The notes below the pieces were generated by a model. It was not told the origin of the DNA. It saw only the letters and a list, made by a program, of their open reading frames with translations, and ran no database searches. Positions 19,126-27,542 of a stretch of DNA of 64,000 nt are shown piece by piece. The first letter of the stretch is position 1; each line of letters starts with the position of its first letter. This DNA comes from Aquimarina sp. Aq107 (GTDB taxonomy: Bacteria; Bacteroidota; Bacteroidia; Flavobacteriales; Flavobacteriaceae), in assembly GCF_943733665.1 (NCBI RefSeq), contig NZ_OX030782.1:2320501-2384500 (forward strand), in the 5' to 3' direction. A program made the translations under genes and the position numbers.

Positions 19126-19968
19126 CTATGGTATCCATTTAATATCTTTAAAATCAGGCTTCCTTTTTTCTAAAAAGGCATTTCTTCCTTCTTTTGCTTC
19201 TTCCGTCATATATGCTAATCTAGTTGCTTCACCAGCAAAAACCTGTTGCCCGACCATACCATCATCAGTAAGGTTCATTGCAAATTTTAGCATTTTAATA
19301 GAAGTAGGTGATTTTTCTAATATCTCTTGAGCCCACTGATAAGCGGTGTCTTCTAATTCTTCGTGAGGTATAACGGCATTTACCATACCCATTTCATATG
19401 CTTCTTGCGCAGAATAATTCCTGCCTAAAAAGAAAATTTCACGAGCCTTTTTTTGTCCTACCATTTTTGCCAAGTAAGCAGATCCATATCCACCATCAAA
19501 ACTAGTAACATCCGCATCCGTTTGTTTAAAAATAGCATGCTCTTTACTTGCTAAGGTTAAATCACAAACAACATGCAAACTATGCCCTCCTCCTACTGCC
19601 CATCCAGGCACTACTGCGATTACCACTTTTGGCATAAATCTTATTAACCGTTGTACCTCTAGAATATTCAATCTATGCATTCCATCCTGACCCACATAGC
19701 CTTGATGTCCTCTAGCTTTTTGATCACCACCGCTACAAAAACTATATACTCCATCCTTGGTTGATGGACCTTCTGCAGAAAGTAACACAACTCCTATAGA
19801 TGTATCTTCTTGAGCATCATAAAAAGCATCGTACAATTCACTTGTAGTATTTGGCCTAAAAGCATTACGAACATTAGGTCTATTAAATGCTATTCTAGCA
19901 ACACCATTTGATTTTTTATAAGTTATATCTTGATATTCTTTTACAGTTTTCCAGTTTATCGAACTCAT
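19126..19968 (-). CDS. menB: 1,4-dihydroxy-2-naphthoyl-CoA synthase
   Basis: Crotonase-fold enzyme that closes the naphthoate ring of menaquinone from O-succinylbenzoyl-CoA. The 280-residue protein has the family motifs SGGDQKARG (CoA loop), VPGWAVGGGHSL (oxyanion hole) and SFDGGYGSAYLAKMVGQKKAREI, whose SFDGGYGS segment is diagnostic of MenB versus other crotonases. Just before it, FKQTDADV has Asp where E. coli-type MenB has Gly (QTGPKV). This marks the type II, bicarbonate-independent form, in which the acidic side chain takes the place of bicarbonate. The other men genes in the window start about 2 kb further on. Confidence 0.95.
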   Translation of the reverse strand: MSSINWKTVKEYQDITYKKSNGVARIAFNRPNVRNAFRPNTTSELYDAFYDAQEDTSIGVVLLSAEGPSTKDGVYSFCSGGDQKARGHQGYVGQDGMHRLNILEVQRLIRFMPKVVIAVVPGWAVGGGHSLHVVCDLTLASKEHAIFKQTDADVTSFDGGYGSAYLAKMVGQKKAREIFFLGRNYSAQEAYEMGMVNAVIPHEELEDTAYQWAQEILEKSPTSIKMLKFAMNLTDDGMVGQQVFAGEATRLAYMTEEAKEGRNAFLEKRKPDFKDIKWIP

Positions 19969-20137
19969 TATATTTTTTTTATGCTATCAAAAATAATATA
20001 ATATATTGTATCCAGCTACATCATTATAGTAGTTAAATCAAGTTAAAAAAGTAATATTTTTACATCTTTCATATAAATTAACACAGGTTTTGCACGATTT
20101 TTGATATTTTAGACAAAACAGATAATTAGAAATTACT

Positions 20138-20620
20138 ATGAAGATTTTCCCTATCATATTTTTAAGCTGTATTGGTCTTATCTCTTATGGACAAGAAAAG
20201 CCCTCATTAACAATCGATTGGGAAACTTGGAATACACATATTGCGGATAATAGCTCTCAATATACACTTGAACATAAAGAAATAACTCCTTCTTTATCCT
20301 ATATACGAGAACTAATTTCTACTGGAAATTACGTTTTAATGGAAATCAATTTATCAATTGATTTACGTAAGCAGCATCTTGAAAACGAAACACCAATTCT
20401 TTTGCTTCCTGAAAATAAGTTTATACAATCAGATTATGCGTTCTCTCTTCCTAATAGCACAAATCAAAATCAAAATAATTTAAGATTTACGATAACAGGG
20501 AATGGAGGGTACAACACTAATAATACCGGAAAAGGAAGTGTTAAAAACAATGCTTATAGAGATGCAAGTACTTATACAGGAATATACTGCCCTGTAACCG
20601 GTGTTCCTTTAACGTATTAA
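20138..20620 (+). CDS. Small exported hypothetical protein
   Basis: 160 residues with a signal peptide (MKIFPIIFLSCIGLISYGQ). The mature part has no recognised domain. It is rich in Asn, Thr and Ser, and ends with a GIYCPVTGVPLTY tail containing one cysteine. It is divergent from menB and followed by a convergent CvfB-like gene. Likely periplasmic or surface; no function can be assigned. Confidence 0.65.
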   Translation: MKIFPIIFLSCIGLISYGQEKPSLTIDWETWNTHIADNSSQYTLEHKEITPSLSYIRELISTGNYVLMEINLSIDLRKQHLENETPILLLPENKFIQSDYAFSLPNSTNQNQNNLRFTITGNGGYNTNNTGKGSVKNNAYRDASTYTGIYCPVTGVPLTY

Positions 20621-20658
20621 AAAAAGGCAGTGGATTAATTAGCAGTGGATTATTGAAA

Positions 20659-21492
20659 CTAATCTACTAAACGAATACCGTCTTTTTCTATCACTATTTT
20701 TTTTGCTTTATATAAAGAACCAATAGCCTTCTTAAAGCTTTTTTTACTTAATTGAAAAACATCTTTTATATCATTAGGATCAGACTTATCATTAAGATCA
20801 ATAAATCCTCCACTTGACTTTAATTCATCTAGTATTTGCTGAGCATTAGGTTCTATAGAACGATACCCATGTCGTTGTAACGTGAGATCAATCTTTCCAT
20901 CAGGGCGCACTTTTTTTACAAATCCTTTTAACTGATCTCCTGGTGTTACTTTCTGAAAGATCTCATCTTCATACACTAAGCCTAAATGTTTTTGATTGAC
21001 AATCATATTCCATCCATAAGGAGATGGATGTGATGCAATTAAATCTACTTCATCATAAGAAGATAACAAGACTAAAGAGTTATCTAAAAATGCATTCGTC
21101 TTACTTGACCCAACTAATCTGTTTGTTTCCTCATCTAGATAAACATAAACAAGATACCAGCTCCCGATTCTCATCTTAGAGGCTTGCTCTCTAAAAGGTA
21201 TAAACAGTTCTTTTTCTAAACCCCAATCCATAAACGCTCCAATATCAGAAACGGTAGTGCACTTTAAATAGGCAAATGATTTTACAGTGGCATAAGGTTC
21301 TAAAGTAGTTGCAACAATCCGTTCTTCATGATCTAAGTAAAGAAATACTTTAATCTCGTCTCTAATCATAAACTGATTCGGAACATATTTATTAGGCAAT
21401 AACACTTCATTCCCTTCATCATCACTAAGATAAACACCTTGATCTCTCTCTCTTACAAATTCTAACGTGTTATATTCACCAAGCTTAAGCAT
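20659..21492 (-). CDS. S1-domain RNA-binding protein, CvfB/YitL-like
   Basis: 277 residues. Tandem OB-fold S1-type segments are followed by a winged-helix-like C-terminus (about 210-277, ending FQLSKKSFKKAIGSLYKAKKIVIEKDGIRLVD). This is the organisation of CvfB/YitL proteins (three S1 domains plus a winged helix). In Staphylococcus CvfB binds RNA and influences virulence gene expression; elsewhere the role is unclear. The start is the ATG near 21492. A hairpin terminator (21550-21584) separates it from the DUF2853 gene upstream, so it should have its own promoter. Confidence 0.82.
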   Translation of the reverse strand: MLKLGEYNTLEFVRERDQGVYLSDDEGNEVLLPNKYVPNQFMIRDEIKVFLYLDHEERIVATTLEPYATVKSFAYLKCTTVSDIGAFMDWGLEKELFIPFREQASKMRIGSWYLVYVYLDEETNRLVGSSKTNAFLDNSLVLLSSYDEVDLIASHPSPYGWNMIVNQKHLGLVYEDEIFQKVTPGDQLKGFVKKVRPDGKIDLTLQRHGYRSIEPNAQQILDELKSSGGFIDLNDKSDPNDIKDVFQLSKKSFKKAIGSLYKAKKIVIEKDGIRLVD

Positions 21493-21549
21493 CGTTTTAT
21501 ATTTTTGCGCAAAGATAATTGTTTAATCTTCCTATATATCATATTAAAA

Positions 21550-21584
21550 CAAAAAAAGGTGCTCAATCAAGAACACCTTTTTTG
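21550..21584. terminator. Bidirectional hairpin terminator
   Basis: An A-tract leads into GGTGCTC, a loop AATCAA, GAACACC and a T-tract (one G/T-type mismatch), which terminates transcription from either side. It lies downstream of the DUF2853 gene and upstream of the CvfB-like gene. Confidence 0.85.
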
Positions 21585-21603
21585 TTTTCTAATATCTGTT
21601 ATT

Positions 21604-21945
21604 CTATTTGTATACAGATTCTTTCTTAAAATGCTTTGCTAATAAATAATAAACAACTGCTCTATATTTATTTCTATTAGATTTTCCATATGCATCCATA
21701 ACAGAAGCAATTGCCTCATCTAACTTTGGTCCATCAGAAAGACCTAACTTTTTAATTAAGAAATTTTTCTTTACAGTTTCTAATTCTGAAGGATCACTTC
21801 CAGATACCGTAGCAGCATCCTTATTATAAATAGAAGGCCCACAACCAATAGTAACTTTAGTTAAAAAGTCCATATCCGGAGTTTGACCAATTTTATCTTT
21901 AATATCCGCAGCGTACTTAGTAATCAATTCGTCTCTTTTACTCAT
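21604..21945 (-). CDS. DUF2853 family protein
   Basis: 113 residues, cytoplasmic, all-helical. It matches the DUF2853 family of small conserved bacterial proteins: the start MSKRDELITKYAADIKDK and the central CGPSIYNKDAATVSGSD are the recognisable parts. Function is unknown. It has its own terminator right after the stop codon and is followed upstream by the men cluster (22049-25337). Confidence 0.88.
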   Translation of the reverse strand: MSKRDELITKYAADIKDKIGQTPDMDFLTKVTIGCGPSIYNKDAATVSGSDPSELETVKKNFLIKKLGLSDGPKLDEAIASVMDAYGKSNRNKYRAVVYYLLAKHFKKESVYK

Positions 21946-22048
21946 AAGGTGATAATGTTTTAGGTTTTAGTTAATTTATTATGTTATCTCAAATATAACT
22001 TATTTATAAATGAATAATTCATTTATAAATTATAATAAAACTGTTTTT

Positions 22049-23773
22049 TTAGACAAAATGCTTAAAATAATCGATTAAAACACCATCATTCATTTTTCTA
22101 GGAGTAAAAACCTCTAATATTTGAGGTTTATCATTCTCATTATAAAGATCTCTTATTGCTTGTTCTAGTTCATCCTTTCCTTGGACAGTAGTATACTTAA
22201 AATTAAACATAGTAGACAAGTGTTCCGCTGTTAAACTATGTTTCGTTTCAAAATAAGTACTAAAATTATGACTCTCAGATTTACCTGGTAAAATTCTAAA
22301 AATCCCTCCTCCACTATTATTAATTAAAATAATCTTGAAATTAGAAGGAATAGAATCATTCCACAACCCGTTACTATCATAAAAAAAACTAAGATCACCT
22401 GTTATTAACGTAGTAGGAATGCCTGAAGCTACTGCTGCACCTATCGAAGTAGAAGTACTTCCATCTATTCCACTTGTTCCACGATTACAGTATACTTTAA
22501 ATGAAGGATTCAATGAAAATAATTGCGCATATCTAACCGTAGAACTATTGCTTAGTTGAATCATCTGATCATTAGGAATAAGATCAAACATCATTTCAAA
22601 TGCTTTGAGATCAGAAAAATCTATTTCTTGCAGATACTTTTCATGTCTTATTCTTCTTTGATTTCTTTTTGCTATCCAAAAAGATTTATACTCATTATCA
22701 ACAATCTTAGTATCAGGTAAAAAGCCAGATAAGAACGCATTAGGATGCATTTTTATATGCTCGGTTAAGCAAAAATATGTATCATAAGCTTTCTTTTGAT
22801 CAATATGCCAATGAACTTTAGGTTGGTAATTTCGTAAAAAAGCCTTTATTCTTTTAGAAACTACCATACCTCCAAAAGTCAATAAAACATCTGGTTGTAA
22901 AGCTTTAAATTCATCATCACTTAAGGACGTAATTAATTGATCAATACAATTTACGTGGGTTTCATGATGAATATTAGATGTTGTTTCCGTCAAAATTAAA
23001 ACCGAAGGATCTTTAGCCAAATAATCAATAAACTCCTTTTCTATACTATTAGGAGGGTTCACTCCTATCAATACTAATTTACGCTTAGATGCATTCCATT
23101 GCATCAACATGTTAGACCGCAACGTATTTGAAATACGCTGTTCTATATGCTCTACAGGAATATTCTTAGGAACTATTGTTGGTTTTATAATTGTATCATA
23201 TAGCGGTTCATAAAAAGGAACATTAATATGAACAGGTCCATTTCCTTCTATAGCTTTATTAAGCGCTATATTGATCTCCCGCTCATTATGTTTTTGAGCT
23301 TCGTGCTGTTTTTGTTTTATTTTAATATCATCTACTTCAATCTCAGGAACAATTTCTGAATATAAATTGGCTGAATATAAAATATGGTTTTCGAATACAT
23401 TTTTTTGTCGGATCGTTTGCCCATCACCGATATCAATACGTTCAATAGGTCGATCTGCACTTAATACTACTAACGGTACATCACTATAAAACGCCTCTGA
23501 AATTGCAGGGTAATAATTTAATAATGCACTTCCCGAAGTACAAACTAATGCAACAGGTTTTTTTATCTGTTGCGCAATTCCTAAGGCAAAAAAAGCGGCG
23601 CATCGTTCATCAACAATACTATAGCATTTCATGTTAGGGTTTTCAGTAAAACCAATTGTCAAAGGAGCATTTCTAGATCCGGGAGAAATTACCACATGGA
23701 AAATTCCTTTTGCTTCACATAAAGCAACTATGGTTTGAGATAAAGGAATTTTGGAATATAAACGTTTCTTCAT
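22049..23773 (-). CDS. menD: SEPHCHC synthase (2-succinyl-5-enolpyruvyl-6-hydroxy-3-cyclohexene-1-carboxylate synthase)
   Basis: ThDP-dependent enzyme that joins isochorismate and 2-oxoglutarate in menaquinone synthesis. The ATG at 23771-23773 (MKKRLYSKIPLSQ) gives 574 residues, the usual length; an in-frame TTG 10 codons upstream is less likely. Motifs are ISPGSRNAPLTIGF (cofactor and substrate face), RGTSGIDGSTSTSIGAA with GDLSFFYDSNGLWN (ThDP/Mg loop), and NNSGGGIFRILPG near the end. It starts 54 bases after the stop of menF on the same strand. Confidence 0.95.
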   Translation of the reverse strand: MKKRLYSKIPLSQTIVALCEAKGIFHVVISPGSRNAPLTIGFTENPNMKCYSIVDERCAAFFALGIAQQIKKPVALVCTSGSALLNYYPAISEAFYSDVPLVVLSADRPIERIDIGDGQTIRQKNVFENHILYSANLYSEIVPEIEVDDIKIKQKQHEAQKHNEREINIALNKAIEGNGPVHINVPFYEPLYDTIIKPTIVPKNIPVEHIEQRISNTLRSNMLMQWNASKRKLVLIGVNPPNSIEKEFIDYLAKDPSVLILTETTSNIHHETHVNCIDQLITSLSDDEFKALQPDVLLTFGGMVVSKRIKAFLRNYQPKVHWHIDQKKAYDTYFCLTEHIKMHPNAFLSGFLPDTKIVDNEYKSFWIAKRNQRRIRHEKYLQEIDFSDLKAFEMMFDLIPNDQMIQLSNSSTVRYAQLFSLNPSFKVYCNRGTSGIDGSTSTSIGAAVASGIPTTLITGDLSFFYDSNGLWNDSIPSNFKIILINNSGGGIFRILPGKSESHNFSTYFETKHSLTAEHLSTMFNFKYTTVQGKDELEQAIRDLYNENDKPQILEVFTPRKMNDGVLIDYFKHFV

Positions 23774-23827
23774 TCGAGTCGCTAAATTACAATATAGAGT
23801 CAAGTAAAGCCAGTCTTTTAAGGTATT

Positions 23828-24910
23828 TTAATACAAAACCTTTTTCATTGTTTCGGTCTTTCGTACAGTTTCTTCCCACTCTTTTTCTGGAACAGAACCT
23901 TTAGTAATTCCTCCTCCGACGTAGACAATAGCTTTCTCTTTATCTATTTCCATACACCTAAGATTTACATATAGATTAGACACAACACTACCATGGTGAT
24001 TGATTAACAATTCTCCTAAAAAACCTGTATAATACTTTCGATTATATGGTTCATTGTTTAAAATAAATAATCTAGCCTGTTCTTTAGGCAAACCACATAC
24101 GGCGGGTGTAGGATGTATCCCTTCAATAATAGAATCAATATCAGAATTTTTATTTTTTAAAACACCGGTAATATCTGTTTTAAGGTGTAATAAAGAACCT
24201 GCCTTATATGTATAAGTTTTAGATTTTTTGATATTATGAATTTTTGATGAGAGCTTATTTAAAACAAAATCTGTAACCATAGCTTGTTCTTCAACCTCTT
24301 TCGTTCCCCATGTTACATTTAATGAATCCACATAAGGCTGAGTTCCGGCTAAAGCCATAGTACTAAACTCATTTTCTTTTATCATCATTAGAGTTTCTGG
24401 TGTAGCACCAAGCCAAGTTCCTACAGCGGGATGATACCATAAATACACAAACGCATTTGGGTAATAATTAATCAATCTTTTAAAAACTTCTAAAGGACTT
24501 TTTTTAGAAAAAGAAACCTCTTCTCTTCTAGAAACAACTACTTTTTTAAAAAGCCCTTCATTAATAACCTGTACGCTATCTTTTACAAGCTGTACATATT
24601 TTGTTTTTGCTTCTAGATCCTGTTCGGTAGATAAGATATCTTTCTGAATATACTGCGGTATTTTATTTGTTGATACAACTAAAGAACTATAATATGTACT
24701 TTTGTCTTTAGGAATTAGAACGGTTTGCTCTCTATTATCAAATGGAGAAAAAACAAAACCAGCTGTACTATACGAATCTATTTCATATAAATTATTATCA
24801 TTCTGCAGAAAACAATTTATAGTTAATTCTTTAGATTTTCGATATACTACGAATGGCAGTTGACTATCCATATGGGATTGGATTTTCAGGTATAATGCCA
24901 AAATATCCAT
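23828..24910 (-). CDS. menF: Isochorismate synthase
   Basis: Chorismate-utilising enzyme that commits chorismate to menaquinone (isochorismate). The 360-residue protein carries the C-terminal catalytic domain motifs WLGATPETL (about 166-174), HPTPAVCGLPKEQA, FYTGFLGEL, YVNLRCM and VGGGITKGSVPEKEWEE, the last holding the Mg-binding glutamates. At 360 residues it is shorter than E. coli MenF (about 430), with a reduced N-terminal part. The gene sits 1 base after the thioesterase stop and before menD. A salicylate-forming or EntC-type role is unlikely because menD and menB are close by. Confidence 0.92.
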   Translation of the reverse strand: MDILALYLKIQSHMDSQLPFVVYRKSKELTINCFLQNDNNLYEIDSYSTAGFVFSPFDNREQTVLIPKDKSTYYSSLVVSTNKIPQYIQKDILSTEQDLEAKTKYVQLVKDSVQVINEGLFKKVVVSRREEVSFSKKSPLEVFKRLINYYPNAFVYLWYHPAVGTWLGATPETLMMIKENEFSTMALAGTQPYVDSLNVTWGTKEVEEQAMVTDFVLNKLSSKIHNIKKSKTYTYKAGSLLHLKTDITGVLKNKNSDIDSIIEGIHPTPAVCGLPKEQARLFILNNEPYNRKYYTGFLGELLINHHGSVVSNLYVNLRCMEIDKEKAIVYVGGGITKGSVPEKEWEETVRKTETMKKVLY

Positions 24911-24911
24911 A

Positions 24912-25337
24912 TTACCTAGATTTTGCTAATGCTATTGTCGTTAACTTTACAATGGAAATTAATTGCTTTTCTTCATTCCGTATTTTTATATCCCAAAGTT
25001 GAGTAGTTCTTCCTTTATGCACGATTTCGGCTCTAGCATATACATAACCTTCTCTTATACTCTTTACATGATTAGCTGAGATCTCTAATCCTCTAATATA
25101 ATACTCCTTTGTATCTAAAAAAATATGAGAAGCTGCACTACCAACACTTTCTGCAAGCGCAACCATAGCACCACCATGTAAGACACCATCAGGCTGATGA
25201 ACCTTTGATGTTACAGGCATCTTTGCAACCAAATAATCTTTACCTACTTCACAAAAAGAAATATCCAATGTTTCCATTAGCGTATTCTTGCACATTTTAG
25301 CACATTGCTCCAATATCTCTTCTTCAGTTAACTTCAT
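24912..25337 (-). CDS. PaaI-type hotdog thioesterase, candidate DHNA-CoA thioesterase
   Basis: 141 residues with the hotdog-fold signature PDGVLHGGAMVALAES (about 49-64), where the HGG and the glutamate are the catalytic face. Hydrolyses an acyl-CoA in the cytoplasm. Because it is one base from menF and in the same orientation as menF and menD, its substrate is likely 1,4-dihydroxy-2-naphthoyl-CoA, i.e. the MenI step; this is from context, as the family also takes phenylacetyl-CoA and other aryl-CoA esters. The leader faces the divergent TetR gene 84 bases away. Confidence 0.85.
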   Translation of the reverse strand: MKLTEEEILEQCAKMCKNTLMETLDISFCEVGKDYLVAKMPVTSKVHQPDGVLHGGAMVALAESVGSAASHIFLDTKEYYIRGLEISANHVKSIREGYVYARAEIVHKGRTTQLWDIKIRNEEKQLISIVKLTTIALAKSR

Positions 25338-25407
25338 AAATTTAATTTTAAGTAAAAATAAACAATGGCATTAAATAATTCTAACTATATTTATGTATTA
25401 TTTTAAC

Positions 25408-25415
25408 GAACGTTC
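25408..25415. promoter_or_regulatory. Candidate TetR operator
   Basis: Perfect palindrome GAACGTTC inside a partly symmetric TTAACGAACGTTCAATAA, ending 6 bases before the TetR ATG. This is the type of site bound by many TetR-family repressors and would repress the downstream operon; it might also affect the divergent thioesterase-menF operon. Confidence 0.55.
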
Positions 25416-25421
25416 AATAAA

Positions 25422-25985
25422 ATGCCTAAAACTAAAACATCCAAAGAAGAAGTCTTGAGTAAAGTAATCCCCATACTTAGAGAAAGAGGTATCTGCAAAA
25501 GCAGCATGAGCGAATTAGCTAAAGCTTGTGAAATTCAGAAATCTCACTTTTACTACTACTTTAACAGTAAAGAGCAATTAATAAAGGAAGTCCTAGCTAC
25601 GGTAAACAGTTACTTCAAACATACTTTATTTAAAGTAATTGAAAGTAACTCCTTAACCATCGATCAAAAATTACAAAAAATACACGGACTCATTAATAAG
25701 ATGTTTAAAAACGATCATAGTGGCTGTATTATGGCAAATACAGCTTTAGAAACTGCTCATTTAAATCCTATTTATAAAGATGAAATCAAACATTTTTTTG
25801 AAGACTTCATCGCTGGTTTACAACTATTATTAGCTCCTAATTATCCTAAAGAAGAAACCTTGTCACTTGCAGAACAAATGGTTCAAGATTTGGAAGGTGG
25901 AATTTTATTAATGCGTATTTATAATGACCATAAATATGTTAATAACGCTGTTTCTAGAATGGAAAAAATAATACTAAAATCTTAA
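25422..25985 (+). CDS. TetR/AcrR family transcriptional repressor
   Basis: 187 residues. The N-terminal HTH shows the usual pattern: KSSMSELAKACEIQKSHFYYYFNSKEQLIKEV (about 27-58), which is the recognition helix and the YYHF-like turn. The C-terminal ligand-binding half is helical (CIMANTALETAHLNPIY) and not diagnostic. It leads an apparent operon with two alpha/beta hydrolases (2-base and 12-base gaps), and the likely operator overlaps its own 5' region, so it probably represses itself and the hydrolases until a ligand binds. Confidence 0.9.
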   Translation: MPKTKTSKEEVLSKVIPILRERGICKSSMSELAKACEIQKSHFYYYFNSKEQLIKEVLATVNSYFKHTLFKVIESNSLTIDQKLQKIHGLINKMFKNDHSGCIMANTALETAHLNPIYKDEIKHFFEDFIAGLQLLLAPNYPKEETLSLAEQMVQDLEGGILLMRIYNDHKYVNNAVSRMEKIILKS

Positions 25986-25987
25986 TT

Positions 25988-26836
25988 ATGAACTCATTTA
26001 CTATTCAATCTAACGATGGATACCCTATTTCGGCTCATGAATTTGTTCCAAAAAATCCTACTAATAAAACTATTGTATTTGCACCAGCAGTTGCAGTACC
26101 CCAAAAGTTTTATTTTAATATCGCCAATTACCTTGCAGAAAAAGGATGCAACGTATTTACTTTTGACTATCGCAGTATTGGCTCTTCTAATTCTAAAAGC
26201 ATTAAATCTTTAAAAAATCAAGGATTTTTCTCTTGGGCGATGGATTTTAATGCGGTTTCTAAATATGTGAAAACGAAATTTCCAAATAACAATCAATATA
26301 TGGTTGGGCATAGTTATGGAGGAAACAGTGTAGGTTTTAGCGATGCTTTCCAATACTATGATAAATACATAACCATAGGATCTCAATTTGGTTTTTATAA
26401 ACATTTTACTCCTAGAATGCGTTTTTTAATATATTTAAATTTCAAATTCTTCGTTCCAATCACTACTTCCGTTTTAGGATATTATCCATCTGGTTGGTTT
26501 GGACTAGGAAGACCATTGACCACAAAAGCAGCAAAAGATTGGGCTGTTTTTTTATTACATCCTGATTCTATGTTACATTTTACAAAAGGTAGCTCCAAAA
26601 CTTATTATAAAAAGATAAAAGAATCTATGTTACTTATTAGTATTGATGATGATCTTTTTGCTCCTAAAAAATCGGTAGATATCCTGGCAGATAGAGTATA
26701 CAGCAACGCCCTTACTACAAGAAAACATTTAAAACCTTCGGATTACAATTTAAAAACAATTGGACATTTTGATTTTTTTAGAAAGAAAAATCAAGATATC
26801 TTGTGGCCGATAATAGATCAATGGTTTGAACTATAA
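25988..26836 (+). CDS. Alpha/beta hydrolase
   Basis: 282 residues, cytoplasmic. It has the nucleophile elbow GHSYGG (about 107-112), an early PAVAVPQKFYFN segment in the oxyanion region, and a late IGHFDFF histidine candidate. The fold is of the serine-hydrolase type used by esterases and lipases; the substrate cannot be told. It is in the TetR-led operon 2 bases after the repressor stop, so it is likely induced with the second hydrolase. Confidence 0.85.
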   Translation: MNSFTIQSNDGYPISAHEFVPKNPTNKTIVFAPAVAVPQKFYFNIANYLAEKGCNVFTFDYRSIGSSNSKSIKSLKNQGFFSWAMDFNAVSKYVKTKFPNNNQYMVGHSYGGNSVGFSDAFQYYDKYITIGSQFGFYKHFTPRMRFLIYLNFKFFVPITTSVLGYYPSGWFGLGRPLTTKAAKDWAVFLLHPDSMLHFTKGSSKTYYKKIKESMLLISIDDDLFAPKKSVDILADRVYSNALTTRKHLKPSDYNLKTIGHFDFFRKKNQDILWPIIDQWFEL

Positions 26837-26848
26837 AAGTAACTAATT

Positions 26849-27478
26849 ATGCAAAAAGAGGTTGTCTATCAATCTACTAACACATTTGATACATTGAATG
26901 AATTAACCGATCAAACCAAAACAGTTTGGCTTGTTTTTCATGGAATCGGCTATTTAAGTAGATATTTCATCCGTTTGTTTCAAAGTCTTGATGCTGAAGA
27001 TAATTATATTATTGCTCCGCAAGCTCCTTCTAAATATTACAAAAACAATGATTATAAGAGAGTAGGATCTAGTTGGTTAACTAAAGAAAATACTGGGACA
27101 GAAACTAAAAATGTGCTCAATTATGTAGATGCGATTATGGAATTAGAGAAACTACCAGCTTCTGTGAATTTTGTGGTTTTAGGATATTCTCAAGGAGTTA
27201 GTATCGCTAGCAGATGGATCGCAAGTAGAAAAATACAACCAAATGCGTTTGTAATGATTTCTGGTGGATTTCCAAAGGAATTGAAAAAAGATGATTTCAC
27301 TTTTCTAAACCAAACCACTAAAGTGACCCATATTTTAGGTGAAAATGATCCTTATTTTGAAATCAAAAAAGTAGAAGCTGAAAAAATACGTGTAAAAGAG
27401 ATATTACCGCAAATAGAATTTAGATCACATCCTGGCGGTCATGAATTAGATATTGAAACTGTTAAGAACATTTTTTGA
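26849..27478 (+). CDS. Alpha/beta hydrolase, carboxylesterase/phospholipase type
   Basis: 209 residues. The nucleophile elbow is GYSQG (about 112-116) and the catalytic Asp and His fit the LGENDPYF and GGHELD segments near the C-terminus. This short form is similar to the phospholipase/carboxylesterase (YpfH-like) family. It follows the previous hydrolase by 12 bases and ends the TetR operon. Confidence 0.85.
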   Translation: MQKEVVYQSTNTFDTLNELTDQTKTVWLVFHGIGYLSRYFIRLFQSLDAEDNYIIAPQAPSKYYKNNDYKRVGSSWLTKENTGTETKNVLNYVDAIMELEKLPASVNFVVLGYSQGVSIASRWIASRKIQPNAFVMISGGFPKELKKDDFTFLNQTTKVTHILGENDPYFEIKKVEAEKIRVKEILPQIEFRSHPGGHELDIETVKNIF

Positions 27479-27542
27479 GCAGTAACATTTTCGGTTATTA
27501 AGACATATACTTATAGAAGCTTTAATTTAAATAGCTATTATA

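Noticed and set aside
23774..23803. N-terminal extension of MenD starting at TTG (23803).
   Set aside because: The downstream ATG at 23773 fits the family length and usual N-terminus.
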